Source: Thiotrichaceae bacterium UBA4486
GTDB lineage: Bacteria > Pseudomonadota > Gammaproteobacteria > Eutrophobiales > Eutrophobiaceae
Direction: 5' to 3'
Length of the DNA: 64,000 bases
NCBI GenBank assembly: GCA_002389045.1
Contig: DGNS01000015.1
Coordinates: 59,991 to 123,990 of the forward strand
Made by a program: the position numbers and the translations under genes. The notes under the pieces were generated by a model. That model saw nothing but the letters and a program-made list of their open reading frames with translations, was not told the DNA's origin and made no database searches. Below are positions 8,711-17,267 of this stretch, piece by piece; the stretch's first letter is position 1; each line of letters opens with the position of its first letter.

Positions 8711-8815
8711 ATGGTCAAAGACATAAAAAAGATAATGGACGATTGCAGGTGGCTGTGGGGCGACATGGCAAGGCCTCGCGTACCCGGAGGCGGAAGGTTA
8801 CCACATGCCCCATAG
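8711..8815 (+). CDS. Possible 34-codon leader ORF
   Basis: A short frame with a GAGAG sequence upstream of its ATG encodes a basic peptide of 34 residues and ends 11 bases inside the antiporter gene in another frame. It could couple translation into the antiporter or be chance. There is no similarity that I recognise. Confidence 0.25.
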   Translation: MVKDIKKIMDDCRWLWGDMARPRVPGGGRLPHAP

Positions 8816-10529
8816 TGTCCCCCTGATCACAACGATTGCAGTCGCTCTTGGGTTAGCCCTGATTCTGGGCTTTATCGCGGTACGCCTGAAACTGCCGGCC
8901 CTTGTCGGATACCTGATTGCCGGTATCATCATAGGTCCATCTACACCCGGCTTCGTGGCCGATATCGAGCTCTCGCAGCAACTCGCCGAAATCGGGGTCA
9001 TGCTGTTGATGTTCGGTGTCGGACTGCATTTCTCCCTGGGTGACCTTTTATCCGTGCGCCGGATTGCCCTGCCGGGCGCACTTGCCCAGATTGCGACGGC
9101 AACCGCTCTGGGTATTGTCGTCGCACTGGCCTGGGACTGGAGTCTCGGCGCCGGAATCGTATTCGGCCTCGCTCTCTCGGTTGCGAGCACCGTGGTGCTG
9201 CTCAGGGCGCTCGAGAGTCGCGGCGCACTCGATTCCATTAACGGACGCATCGCCGTGGGCTGGCTCGTGGTTGAGGATCTCATCATGGTGCTGGTTCTCG
9301 TACTGCTGCCGCCGCTGTCCGGCTGGCTCGGCGGTGTCGATCAAAGCGGCGCCACGGCATCGGGTGAACAGGATCTGCTGATTACACTTGCAATCACCCT
9401 AGGTAAAGTCTCGATCTTTATCATCTTCATGTTCGTTGCCGGTGTGCGTGTCTTCCCCTGGCTGCTGTGGTTAGTCGCACGAACCGGTTCACGGGAACTC
9501 TTTACCCTGTGCGTTATCGCGGCCGCTGTGGGCATCGCCTATGTCGCCGCTGCGATTTTCGGCGTTTCATTTGCGCTCGGGGCATTCTTTGCCGGGGTGG
9601 TATTGAGGGAATCTTCACTGAGCCACCGGGCAGCTCATGAGTCCTTGCCCCTGCGGGACGCTTTCGCCGTGTTGTTTTTCGTGTCAGTGGGTATGTTGTT
9701 TGATCCTGCGATGCTGGTGCAGGAGCCGGTTCGGGTGCTTGTTGTCGTTGCGATCATTATTATTGGCAAGACGCTGACCGCGTTTATCATTGTTATTGCC
9801 TCACGCTATCCGCTCAACACAGCCCTGATTGTCTCGGCCAGCCTGGCACAAATCGGCGAGTTTTCTTTCATCCTCGCGGGACTCGGCGTGTCTCTGGGAC
9901 TTCTTCCGGTTATGGGACATAACCTGGTACTGGCCGGCGCGCTCATTTCGATCGCTCTCAATCCACTGGTATTCAGCGCTATCGAGCCTGTTCAGGTCTG
10001 GATACGATCCCGATCCAGGCTCGCCCGCGCGATGGAACGATCTGATGACCCACTGGCGGAACTGCCCATGACCGTGGATTTAAATCGCCTGACAGGACAT
10101 ATACTGATCGTAGGGTACGGCGGCGTCGGCCGGCGCATCGGTGCTGCGATGATTGAAAGGGGGATCCCGATTGTTGTTGCCGAGCAGAACCGTGACATCG
10201 TGGAGCAACTGCGCGAACGCGGTATACCGGCGGTGTGCGGGGATGCCACTGATCCGGCCGTGCTCATACAGGCGCATGTCGCACGCGCGAGAATACTGGT
10301 GGTCAGTGTTCCGGATACGTTCCAGACGAGAAAGATGATCGATATCGCACGTACGCTCAGGCCCGAGGTGGAAATTGTTGTCCGTGCTCACAGCGACGAA
10401 GAGGCGGAGCTGCTTATGAAAGAACGGGCCGGACAAGTGTTTATGGCGGAAAACGAACTCGCAACCGGGATCACCCGCCACGTTCTCGAGCGCGTCGTTG
10501 AGGAATCCGGCAAAACAGATGGTGAGTAA
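8805..10529 (+). CDS. KefB/YbaL-type monovalent cation:proton antiporter with TrkA-N domain
   Basis: This 574-residue inner-membrane protein has a CPA2 antiporter core of about 12 hydrophobic segments (residues 5-390), with the family stretch LKLPALVGYLIAGIIIGP near the start. A cytoplasmic TrkA-N (RCK) domain follows from about residue 425, with the nucleotide-binding signature ILIVGYGGVGRRIG. Relatives exchange K+ or Na+ for protons, and KefB-type members respond to electrophile stress. GGAAGG precedes the start codon by 7 bases. The gene is alone between two direct copies of a MITE-like element, so it could have moved or been duplicated as a unit. The ion carried is not known. Confidence 0.88.
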   Translation: MPHSVPLITTIAVALGLALILGFIAVRLKLPALVGYLIAGIIIGPSTPGFVADIELSQQLAEIGVMLLMFGVGLHFSLGDLLSVRRIALPGALAQIATATALGIVVALAWDWSLGAGIVFGLALSVASTVVLLRALESRGALDSINGRIAVGWLVVEDLIMVLVLVLLPPLSGWLGGVDQSGATASGEQDLLITLAITLGKVSIFIIFMFVAGVRVFPWLLWLVARTGSRELFTLCVIAAAVGIAYVAAAIFGVSFALGAFFAGVVLRESSLSHRAAHESLPLRDAFAVLFFVSVGMLFDPAMLVQEPVRVLVVVAIIIIGKTLTAFIIVIASRYPLNTALIVSASLAQIGEFSFILAGLGVSLGLLPVMGHNLVLAGALISIALNPLVFSAIEPVQVWIRSRSRLARAMERSDDPLAELPMTVDLNRLTGHILIVGYGGVGRRIGAAMIERGIPIVVAEQNRDIVEQLRERGIPAVCGDATDPAVLIQAHVARARILVVSVPDTFQTRKMIDIARTLRPEVEIVVRAHSDEEAELLMKERAGQVFMAENELATGITRHVLERVVEESGKTDGE

Positions 10530-10555
10530 TTTACATGACCAGGGAATCCATGATC

Positions 10556-10723
10556 CCTGCGGGGTCGGACCTGCATAAGATTTCAGTCTGGCCGGTACTA
10601 TAAAACAATTTCCTGGAATACTATTTTCAACACTAAAAACGCGGCCCTAAGGACCAAATTGCCTCATTTTAATGAAATGAATTTCGATAAATCAGACCGT
10701 TACGTAGGTCCGACCCACATTCC
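10556..10723. repeat. MITE-like repeat, short copy
   Basis: This is a 168-bp copy of the element at 8410-8664, in the same orientation. The 149 bp at its right side are identical to the first copy, while 87 bp present in the first copy are missing near the left end. It ends 2 bp before the stop codon of the convergent YeiH-type gene. Confidence 0.8.
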
Positions 10724-10725
10724 CA

Positions 10726-12222
10726 TCAACCCGCCAGTGGCGGCATCATCCCGCGATGAAAGATCCAGGCGACGCCGTAGGCGATGGGGGCAATGACCAC
10801 GAACAGGGCAATGCCATAGAGCAACGCGAGTTTGCCCATGCCTTTGAGTTTGCTGAAGTCGGTGATGATGCCGATGCTGACGAAGGTAAGCATGAACATC
10901 ATCTTGCGCATGGGGCTTTGCACGATGCCGGCGCCCTCGGCAGCGCGGTCGATGGCTTCGGGAAACCACACGGCGATGGCGACGTAAAAGAACCATGCTA
11001 TGAAATAACCAATGACAAACTTGGGAAAGCGGAACCAGATCTCCGAAAGGCCGACACTCACCTGTCCCGGTTTTTGTTCCACCTTGTAAATCCATAACAT
11101 GGCCAGAAGAAACGCCCAGACGCCGATGAACACGTCGATCCATATCTTGGTGAGAATGGCCGCGCTCAGTATCCAGCCTTCCTGCCAGTGTTCACCGCTG
11201 TTCTGCAGATGCCGGCTGACCATCAACTCATCGAGTATTGCCCCGGCAGCGGCATCGGCGCCGTCGGTCTTGACGGTCATACCCATGGCTGCGCCATTAA
11301 CGATGGGCTGGTTCGGCGCCAGCGTTGCATAGGTGGTGGGTAATACCACCAGTTCGATCATGGCGAAAATAACAATCAACATGGACACCGTCACCGGCAG
11401 TACGGGTCGGGCGCGAATAGCGCCGGCGGTGGCAATGGCGGCGGACACACCGCAGACGGAGATCCCCGAGGACAACACCGCGGCCGCATCGCGGCGAAGT
11501 TTGAAAACGCGCCGCGCCAGCCAGTAGACAATGGGCCAGAACAACAGGTATGCCACAAAGACCGCCGCGGCGCCGGTCAGTGCCAGTTCGACCACGTAGC
11601 CGGTGGACTGCATGGACATCAATCCCAGCTTGATGCCGAGATAGACAATCGCGGTTTTGATGAACCATTCGGGTTTGGCCGCCTCTTTCAGAAACGCGGC
11701 AAAGACCTTGAAGACGTTACCGATGATCAGCCCAACCGCCAGCGCCAGCATGTAGGAAAAGCCGCCGCCCAATTGCAAACCCCAGGACAGACCATAACTG
11801 TCGAAATCATTCTTGCCCTTGACGGTGGCATCGATGGCCTTGAAGTGGGCTTCGTGGCCGATAACCCAGCACAGCCAGGTGATGATAAATATGATTGTAA
11901 AACCAATGAAGTAGCGTTTCACTTCCTGCTTCTGGAACCATGCGCCGATACAGGTGAGCACGGTAAAAACGGCGTAGGTTATAAACAGTGACGCCAGCGG
12001 AGAAATGTTGTCATACGCGGCGGGTTTTAACAGCTTGCCCCAACTGAAATCGCCGAGCAGATCGGTAAACTCCCAGGTTCTGGTTTTTGCCATCCAGCCG
12101 ACCAGATCCAGACCCCAGATGGAGGCCATCCCGGCAACAAACATAATCAGGCCGAGCCATACCGCCCACCAGTCTTCGCTGGTGAGCATGCCGTCGGTCC
12201 ACTTGCGGTTAGTGCTGGCCAT
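10726..12222 (-). CDS. YeiH-family (UPF0324) putative sulfate exporter
   Basis: This is a 498-residue polytopic membrane protein with about 11-12 hydrophobic helices. The central SSGISVCGVSAAIATAGAIRAR motif region (about residues 248-270) is characteristic of the YeiH/Cons_hypoth698 family, annotated as putative sulfate exporters. It is longer than E. coli YeiH (about 350 residues) because of an extended N-terminal part with a tryptophan-rich start. It is the last gene of a three-gene minus-strand operon, 7 bp after the 95-residue gene. The transported anion is not established for the long subgroup. Confidence 0.85.
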   Translation of the reverse strand: MASTNRKWTDGMLTSEDWWAVWLGLIMFVAGMASIWGLDLVGWMAKTRTWEFTDLLGDFSWGKLLKPAAYDNISPLASLFITYAVFTVLTCIGAWFQKQEVKRYFIGFTIIFIITWLCWVIGHEAHFKAIDATVKGKNDFDSYGLSWGLQLGGGFSYMLALAVGLIIGNVFKVFAAFLKEAAKPEWFIKTAIVYLGIKLGLMSMQSTGYVVELALTGAAAVFVAYLLFWPIVYWLARRVFKLRRDAAAVLSSGISVCGVSAAIATAGAIRARPVLPVTVSMLIVIFAMIELVVLPTTYATLAPNQPIVNGAAMGMTVKTDGADAAAGAILDELMVSRHLQNSGEHWQEGWILSAAILTKIWIDVFIGVWAFLLAMLWIYKVEQKPGQVSVGLSEIWFRFPKFVIGYFIAWFFYVAIAVWFPEAIDRAAEGAGIVQSPMRKMMFMLTFVSIGIITDFSKLKGMGKLALLYGIALFVVIAPIAYGVAWIFHRGMMPPLAG

Positions 12223-12229
12223 ATTGACT

Positions 12230-12517
12230 TTACGGTCGTACAGGCATCCGCACCATCAGCCGGCTGTTGAAATAGTGGCTGTGGTATTGCCGTAACCAGT
12301 CCGGCAGCAGGCAAGTGTCGCAGGCCAGGCTAACGCGTACGGAATCGTGCGCCGCAAAGCGGGGCATGCGCCGGACGATATCCATTATTTGCGATTCGAG
12401 TTCCGCCAGTTGTGCGGCGCTGATGTGGCGGTCGCCGATGTGCGTATGCCAGCGTTTGCCATCAAAGCCCAGGGTGAGATTGAGTTCGGCGCCCATGTCG
12501 ATCGGCGGATCAATCAA
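12230..12517 (-). CDS. Small soluble protein encoded with the YeiH exporter
   Basis: This 95-residue protein has no membrane segment and matches nothing that I recognise. It has a CDTC pair (residues 67-70) and an otherwise mixed alpha/beta composition. The frame opens with a TTG at 12517 that overlaps the end of the upstream 53-residue gene by 8 bases, which suggests translational coupling; an in-frame ATG lies 7 codons further in. Its tight position before the exporter suggests a regulatory or accessory role, which is inference. Confidence 0.65.
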   Translation of the reverse strand: MIDPPIDMGAELNLTLGFDGKRWHTHIGDRHISAAQLAELESQIMDIVRRMPRFAAHDSVRVSLACDTCLLPDWLRQYHSHYFNSRLMVRMPVRP

Positions 12518-12671
12518 GTATGAAGCGGTTGATCAGCCAGCCAAGTACTACCAGGCCGGCGATTGCCAGCAGCAGGCAAATGCCCACCAGCCTGGATTCC
12601 CAGGCCTCCCAGGGCTCCGGATCACCGAGCAATTCTTCATCGGCGTTGTTGTTGTCGTTGCCTTCCACCAT
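12510..12671 (-). CDS. 53-residue single-span membrane protein at the head of the YeiH operon
   Basis: This short gene starts at an ATG with GGGGGAG 5 bases upstream. It encodes an acidic, asparagine-rich N-terminus (about 28 residues) and one hydrophobic helix (about residues 29-47) ending in NRFILD. It overlaps the next gene by 8 bases, so all three genes form one transcript. Size and layout resemble small subunits that stabilise transporters. It belongs to no family that I can name. The strong ribosome-binding site and coupling make a real gene likely. Confidence 0.65.
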   Translation of the reverse strand: MVEGNDNNNADEELLGDPEPWEAWESRLVGICLLLAIAGLVVLGWLINRFILD

Positions 12672-12692
12672 GAGGCTCCCCCTTTATATCCA

Positions 12693-12704
12693 TATACTAG
12701 TATA
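12693..12704. promoter_or_regulatory. Perfect 12-bp palindrome upstream of the YeiH operon
   Basis: TATACTAGTATA lies 22 bp before the first start codon of the operon, in AT-rich DNA. It could be a -10 region, an operator or both. Confidence 0.35.
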
Positions 12705-12934
12705 GATTTATTTTATGGGAGCTGGTTAATCACACAGGTTTCCTGGTCCGTGGCCAGGCGCTGTTGTCATTCATTGACCCTCGCCTGCCTTTTCGGGCGT
12801 TTTTTCTCGCGCCGTATTCGGGGTGGCACCGATTCAGCGTGATTGATCATGACTTCCACGCCGATACGGCAGGGTCTGCGACCATACACCGCTAAAGACA
12901 GACCCTGTGTCACAGCGTTGATCGAAAGCATAAT

Positions 12935-12971
12935 AAAAAAGCCGGAGCGGTCATACCGTTCCGGCTTTTTT
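12935..12971. terminator. Bidirectional rho-independent terminator
   Basis: The stem GCCGGAGCGG / ACCGTTCCGGC has an AT-rich tail on both sides (A6 upstream, T6 downstream), so it can end transcription in either direction. It lies 25 bp past the stop of the PEP-CTERM gene on the minus strand. Confidence 0.8.
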
Positions 12972-12996
12972 ATTCATGTATCTTGTATCTTGCTGT

Positions 12997-13614
12997 TTAG
13001 CGGATTTCCCGGCGATACCCCAACCCCAGCAAACCGATTCCCAGAAGTAGCAACGTAGCCGGCTCGGGCACGTTTTCGACCGACTGGAAGAGCACGTTAT
13101 CCAGTAACATGCCGATGTTGTCACCACCGTCGCCCTCGAAGCTCAATGCCGCCGAGGTGGTCGTGGCCAGCGTGAAATTGAACGTAAACAACTGGAATGG
13201 ATCGTTACGGTTCAGGCTGATGACTTCATTCAGCAGGCTGCCGATGGCGACCTGCACGGTCACGGATTCGGTGTTGTCGTTTCTGTGGTTGCCGGCGAGT
13301 TCAAAACTGAGTTGATAGTTACCGGCGGCCAGGGAAAACAGGGACGAGGTCATTTTGCCGGCGTCACCGGTGGAACCGTCCATATCGACATACAGACCGT
13401 TCCCCGGCTGGAAATCAAAAAAACTATTACCGATGAGATCCACCGTGCCGTTACTGACAGTCCAGTTGGCGAAGTCGGCGTAATTGAGCACACCAGAACC
13501 ACCGTTCTCGGTGTTGAAATCATCATTCAGAATAATGGTTGCCCGGGCGGTGCCGATACAGCCAAGCGTCAGTACAGCGATAGTGAGAAACCGGTAAAGT
13601 GTATGAGAATTCAT
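12997..13614 (-). CDS. PEP-CTERM sorting domain protein
   Basis: This 205-residue exported protein has a signal peptide (cleavage near TARA, residue 25), a beta-sandwich-like body rich in Asn, Thr and Gly, and a C-terminal tail of VPEPATL, a hydrophobic helix and RREIR. The tail is the exosortase recognition signal of PEP-CTERM proteins. The body resembles carbohydrate-binding or choice-of-anchor domains. It follows another PEP-CTERM gene by 28 bp and shares its terminator, so the two are one transcript. Confidence 0.9.
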   Translation of the reverse strand: MNSHTLYRFLTIAVLTLGCIGTARATIILNDDFNTENGGSGVLNYADFANWTVSNGTVDLIGNSFFDFQPGNGLYVDMDGSTGDAGKMTSSLFSLAAGNYQLSFELAGNHRNDNTESVTVQVAIGSLLNEVISLNRNDPFQLFTFNFTLATTTSAALSFEGDGGDNIGMLLDNVLFQSVENVPEPATLLLLGIGLLGLGYRREIR

Positions 13615-13642
13615 TTTTTCTGCTCCGTGTTGTTTTTATACT

Positions 13643-14212
13643 TCAACAGGATTTGCGACCGCTAAAGCGCAATCCAGCCAAGCCTGCCGCCAGCAGAATG
13701 AGTGCGGCCGGTTCGGGGACACTGGATGATGTGACTACGGTCAGCGCAATGGATTGTTGATTATCGTTGTTATTCGAATCCCAGTACCACAACAAAAGTT
13801 CGCCGGTGGCGATCGCATTGCCGGCAAAGCTGGTGCCAATGGCGAAGAAGTTACCGCTGATGGAACCGACGAGCGTACCGAAGGCCAGTGACAAACCGTT
13901 CTGGTTGTGCAATCCGAAATCCTTACCGATGAGCGTGCCGGCAGCCTCGCCGGATTCATCACTGCCGGTGGCGAATAGATCACCGGTCAACCCGTCGGCA
14001 TTGGACCACCGTGGCAATGCACCCGCGCTCCACAAATCATCGACAGCCGCCGAGGCGGTAAAGTAGTCACCCGTATTCAGAGAAATGCCGGTAGCAAAAC
14101 CGCTGCCGCTGCCGGAGGTGCTATTGGCGAATGCCTCGACGTTAAATACTGTCGCATTGGCTACGCCGCTGCCGAGTAGCATGAAAACCCCGATCCATAG
14201 AATTTTATTCAT
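13643..14212 (-). CDS. PEP-CTERM sorting domain protein
   Basis: This 189-residue exported protein has a signal peptide (cleavage near ANA, residue 20), a Gly/Ser/Asn-rich body and a C-terminal VPEPAAL motif, then a hydrophobic helix and the basic end GRKSC. The ATG at 14212 has GAGGAAA about 7 bases upstream; the open frame extends to 14329 but that part has no signal features. It is the first gene of a two-gene PEP-CTERM operon with a sigma-54-like promoter 65 bp upstream. Surface or extracellular-matrix role is expected from the family. Confidence 0.88.
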   Translation of the reverse strand: MNKILWIGVFMLLGSGVANATVFNVEAFANSTSGSGSGFATGISLNTGDYFTASAAVDDLWSAGALPRWSNADGLTGDLFATGSDESGEAAGTLIGKDFGLHNQNGLSLAFGTLVGSISGNFFAIGTSFAGNAIATGELLLWYWDSNNNDNQQSIALTVVTSSSVPEPAALILLAAGLAGLRFSGRKSC

Positions 14213-14276
14213 CCGATTTCCTCGGGTTGAATGAAAAGAAACACCCTGAACCGCCTGGATGATTACTATTAATAAG

Positions 14277-14291
14277 GCAAATTTCATACCG
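14277..14291 (-). promoter_or_regulatory. Sigma-54-like promoter of the PEP-CTERM pair
   Basis: The minus strand reads CGGTATGAAATTTGC, with the GG-N10-GC spacing and the TTGC -12 element. It is a weaker match than the site at 7519-7533 but sits at nearly the same distance from its start codon (65 versus 61 bp). The remaining 300 bp up to 14588 contain no gene. Confidence 0.45.
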
Positions 14292-14588
14292 CATTTTTTA
14301 TTCTTTAAATACAATGACTTGCATTGCATACAAATGAAAGCGTAAGATTCATCGACACTGTTTTATTGTGGCCAACTGATATTTCTCCCTAAAAACATAC
14401 AGTTATAAGTTGTTGGGCAGGGTTTTCAAGGAAAGACCTGAAACAGCTGAATGTAAGCTTTATCGACATAATCGGGGGCATCAGACCTCTGCGTATTAAA
14501 TCCAGTCATATCGGGCCTTTACCCGGCGAATCAATTTATAATGGGCGCAAATCGAATAAAGACGATGTATCAAGGTCAGACTTCCCGA

Positions 14589-15917
14589 ATGCGTATCAAT
14601 CCTTTTTTCTTCAGGCTCATTATCGGGCCCGTGCTGCTGCTGCTCATGCTGGCGGGTGGTTGCAACCGGGACAACGCCGAAACCACCCGCGTCGAGTCCG
14701 GCGAGAAAACCCTGACAATTTCCGGAACGCTCAGTTATCGACAACGCATGGCGCTTCCGGCGCACAGTGTGGTCATTATCGAGTTGCATCGCCATGCGGA
14801 TTCACGGCAGGCGCAATGCACCGTCAGGCGCCTCGCCGAAACGCGCTTCGACCCGGGTGAACAACAGGTACCGATCGACTATTCCCTGACCGTCAATCGT
14901 GATCGCATCATTCCCACATGCCGGCACAGCCTGGTTGGCGCCATCAAGTTTGCCGGTGGGACACACTGGATCAGCGCACCAACCCCCATTGCAACGTACA
15001 GCAGTGACATCGATCAAATCAACACCGGCGTCTTATTACTGCGGCAGCATCAGCCGCGCCTGTTCGCCAGTCATATGATCTGTGGTGACCAGCCGGTGCT
15101 TGCATATCCGGAAAAAACCCATCTGCGGGTAAAGGTCAATGACAGGGATTTCACTCTGTCACAGGTCGTGGCTGCCACCGGCGCAAAATATATTGCCATG
15201 AATGATGAAACAACCTCGTTCTGGAACAAGGGCTATCACGCCACGCTTACCGTAGCCGGTGAGGACTATCCCGGGTGTACGGTGATGTCCGCCCGCCTGC
15301 CGCTTGAGGCCAGCGGCCATGAACCCGCCTGGAGCCTGTCGATGACAGAAGAAATCTTGCAATTGCGCGGCCTCGATACACGATTCAATGTGGATACGAC
15401 CACCCCGCAGACGATGTCCACGGCACGAGGACATCGCTATCGGGCGCAAACAGGTGAACGCGAACTGATCGTCGATGTTGCCCAGAATGTCTGCACCGAC
15501 AGCATGTCCGGTATGCCGTATCCGTTACGCGTCGAGGTGCAGATTGATAATGAATCCCTGAGGGGTTGTGGAGGCGATCCGGCCTGGATACTGACAGCAG
15601 GCGTGTGGGTGGTCGAGGATATAGACCGCGACGGAATCGTTGACCGATCGCGTATCACCATGGATTTCCGCCCGGACGGCACGGTCGCCGGTTTCGGCGG
15701 TTGCAACAGCTACCGGGCCAACTGGCAACTGAACGGCGAGAGTATCGGTTTCAGCCAGCCAACCGCAACGCTGAAATCATGTGCGCCCTCATTAAACGAT
15801 CAGGAACAACGCTTTTTGAAACTGCTCTCCGGAACAGTGCGATTACATATTGATGAAACCAGCGCTCTGGTGTTCTATACACCCGAAGAACAAACTGTAA
15901 AAGCCCGGTTGCAATAG
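14589..15917 (+). CDS. Multidomain envelope lipoprotein (YbaY, MliC, COG3650, META/HslJ)
   Basis: This lipoprotein of about 442 residues has a signal peptide ending in LAGGC, with lipidated Cys25. Four domains can be read in order. A YbaY-like beta domain spans about residues 33-150. An MliC-like lysozyme-inhibitor domain (about 155-240) has the SxxTGAKY...FWNKGYHA pattern. A COG3650-type domain begins at SGHEPAW. A META/HslJ domain at the C-terminus holds GFGGCNSY and a later SCAP. The separate domains are known as small envelope stress proteins, and MliC inhibits C-type lysozyme. The start at 14589 gives the best signal peptide; ATGs at 14541 and 14565 are in frame. It is a single gene. Confidence 0.82.
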   Translation: MRINPFFFRLIIGPVLLLLMLAGGCNRDNAETTRVESGEKTLTISGTLSYRQRMALPAHSVVIIELHRHADSRQAQCTVRRLAETRFDPGEQQVPIDYSLTVNRDRIIPTCRHSLVGAIKFAGGTHWISAPTPIATYSSDIDQINTGVLLLRQHQPRLFASHMICGDQPVLAYPEKTHLRVKVNDRDFTLSQVVAATGAKYIAMNDETTSFWNKGYHATLTVAGEDYPGCTVMSARLPLEASGHEPAWSLSMTEEILQLRGLDTRFNVDTTTPQTMSTARGHRYRAQTGERELIVDVAQNVCTDSMSGMPYPLRVEVQIDNESLRGCGGDPAWILTAGVWVVEDIDRDGIVDRSRITMDFRPDGTVAGFGGCNSYRANWQLNGESIGFSQPTATLKSCAPSLNDQEQRFLKLLSGTVRLHIDETSALVFYTPEEQTVKARLQ

Positions 15918-15952
15918 ACATGCAACCAATAGCATCCGCAGGTAAACAGTTT

Positions 15953-16966
15953 TCATCCGGACAGTGAGGAGCTCTGTGAAACGTCCTGCGTCGGTGACGG
16001 CTCACCGGAACTGTATAACCTGTAGCAATTTTTACCGGATTGTTTGGCCCGATACATGGCCGTATCGGCCGCTTTCAGTAACATTGAATAATCATTTCCA
16101 TCATCGGGGTAGTGGCAGATCCCGACGCTGGCACTGACTTCCATCCTGTGTTCGTTATACTGGATTGGAGACGAGATTTGCTGAATGATTTTCTGTGCGA
16201 TGAATTCTGAAGCGCTGTAATTCCTGATTGCTTTCAGAACCAGAACAAACTCGTCTCCATATATCCGGCCAACTATATCATTATCACGCACAAGCATTTG
16301 CAGACGTACAGAGATTTCTTTCAGAAGATGATCTCCGGCATCATGCCCCAGTGTATCGTTCACCTGTTTGAAACCATCGATATCCAGAAACATAACTGCC
16401 AGTTTTTCCTGGCGGCGCCGGGCTGATTTGATGGCCAGCACCAGCAGGTCAATCAACCGTGATCTGTTCACGAGTCCGGTTAATTCATCAATGCGGGACA
16501 ATTTTTCAAGTTCCGATTGTAATTTCTTGTAGCGGCTGATATCACGAACAACACCGAACACCGCAGTACTGTTATTAAATTGAATTCGTTTGGCTTGCAG
16601 ATCCAGCCATATGCGCTGTTTTCCATCCCTGTGCAAAAATTGCACTTCGTAACGAGCGGGCGGTTCAACCCCGTTTTCAACGCGGAGTTTGTAACGGGCC
16701 TGCCATAGCTCCATGAATTCGGGTGCAACCACGGATTCAAAATAACTGCCGACAAACTCGTCCGGCGGGTATTCAAGCATATTAACGAGTGCCGGGTTGG
16801 CATACACAAAACGGCCTTCCTGGGCAATGAAGACACCATCGTTCATCTGATTGATCAGCTTTTTCTCGATCTGATCGGTTTCATCCGGGGCTGGAACACT
16901 CGCAGCATGGTGAGCGCCTGCATCGGGCGAGACGGTATCATTACCGTTGTTATCTTCTTTTTTCAT
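15953..16966 (-). CDS. PAS-GGDEF protein with a YGDEF active-site motif
   Basis: This soluble protein of 337 residues has a disordered N-terminus, a PAS domain (about 35-148) and a GGDEF domain (about 155-322). The GGDEF signature reads YGDEF at residues 236-240, so the first glycine is replaced by tyrosine. The I-site RxxD (Arg227, Asp230) for product inhibition is intact at the usual distance. The domain may therefore have weak or no cyclase activity and act as a c-di-GMP sensor, though some variants stay active. The ATG at 16966 is preferred to an upstream GTG at 16987. The PAS ligand is unknown. Confidence 0.88.
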   Translation of the reverse strand: MKKEDNNGNDTVSPDAGAHHAASVPAPDETDQIEKKLINQMNDGVFIAQEGRFVYANPALVNMLEYPPDEFVGSYFESVVAPEFMELWQARYKLRVENGVEPPARYEVQFLHRDGKQRIWLDLQAKRIQFNNSTAVFGVVRDISRYKKLQSELEKLSRIDELTGLVNRSRLIDLLVLAIKSARRRQEKLAVMFLDIDGFKQVNDTLGHDAGDHLLKEISVRLQMLVRDNDIVGRIYGDEFVLVLKAIRNYSASEFIAQKIIQQISSPIQYNEHRMEVSASVGICHYPDDGNDYSMLLKAADTAMYRAKQSGKNCYRLYSSGEPSPTQDVSQSSSLSG

Positions 16967-17267
16967 AATAACAATCACTTCCCGCACCGGATGAATGTAT
17001 CCAGACGTCCGTTGTTGAACATACCGAAGTGAGACGGGACAGATGCTGTCCGGTTTTCTGTGATCCCCCCGGAATCACGAAAAACGCGTGAATAACATTT
17101 GTATGTGATTATAATACTCCAGGTCAGGCCAATATCAACGATTAATCCGGCACCGGATCGCTTCAGCCGGATTCTATCGGAACCATTATGGTGATCGCCT
17201 GTCATCTTTGTATTGTAAAAACAGACAGATTTCCACTAGACTTAAGGCGGGTTATCAAGTCAAGACA
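16967..17267. other. Divergent intergenic region before the cus operon
   Basis: About 300 bp separate the PAS-GGDEF gene from the metal-efflux operon. It must hold both promoters. I see no gene and no clear operator. Confidence 0.4.
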
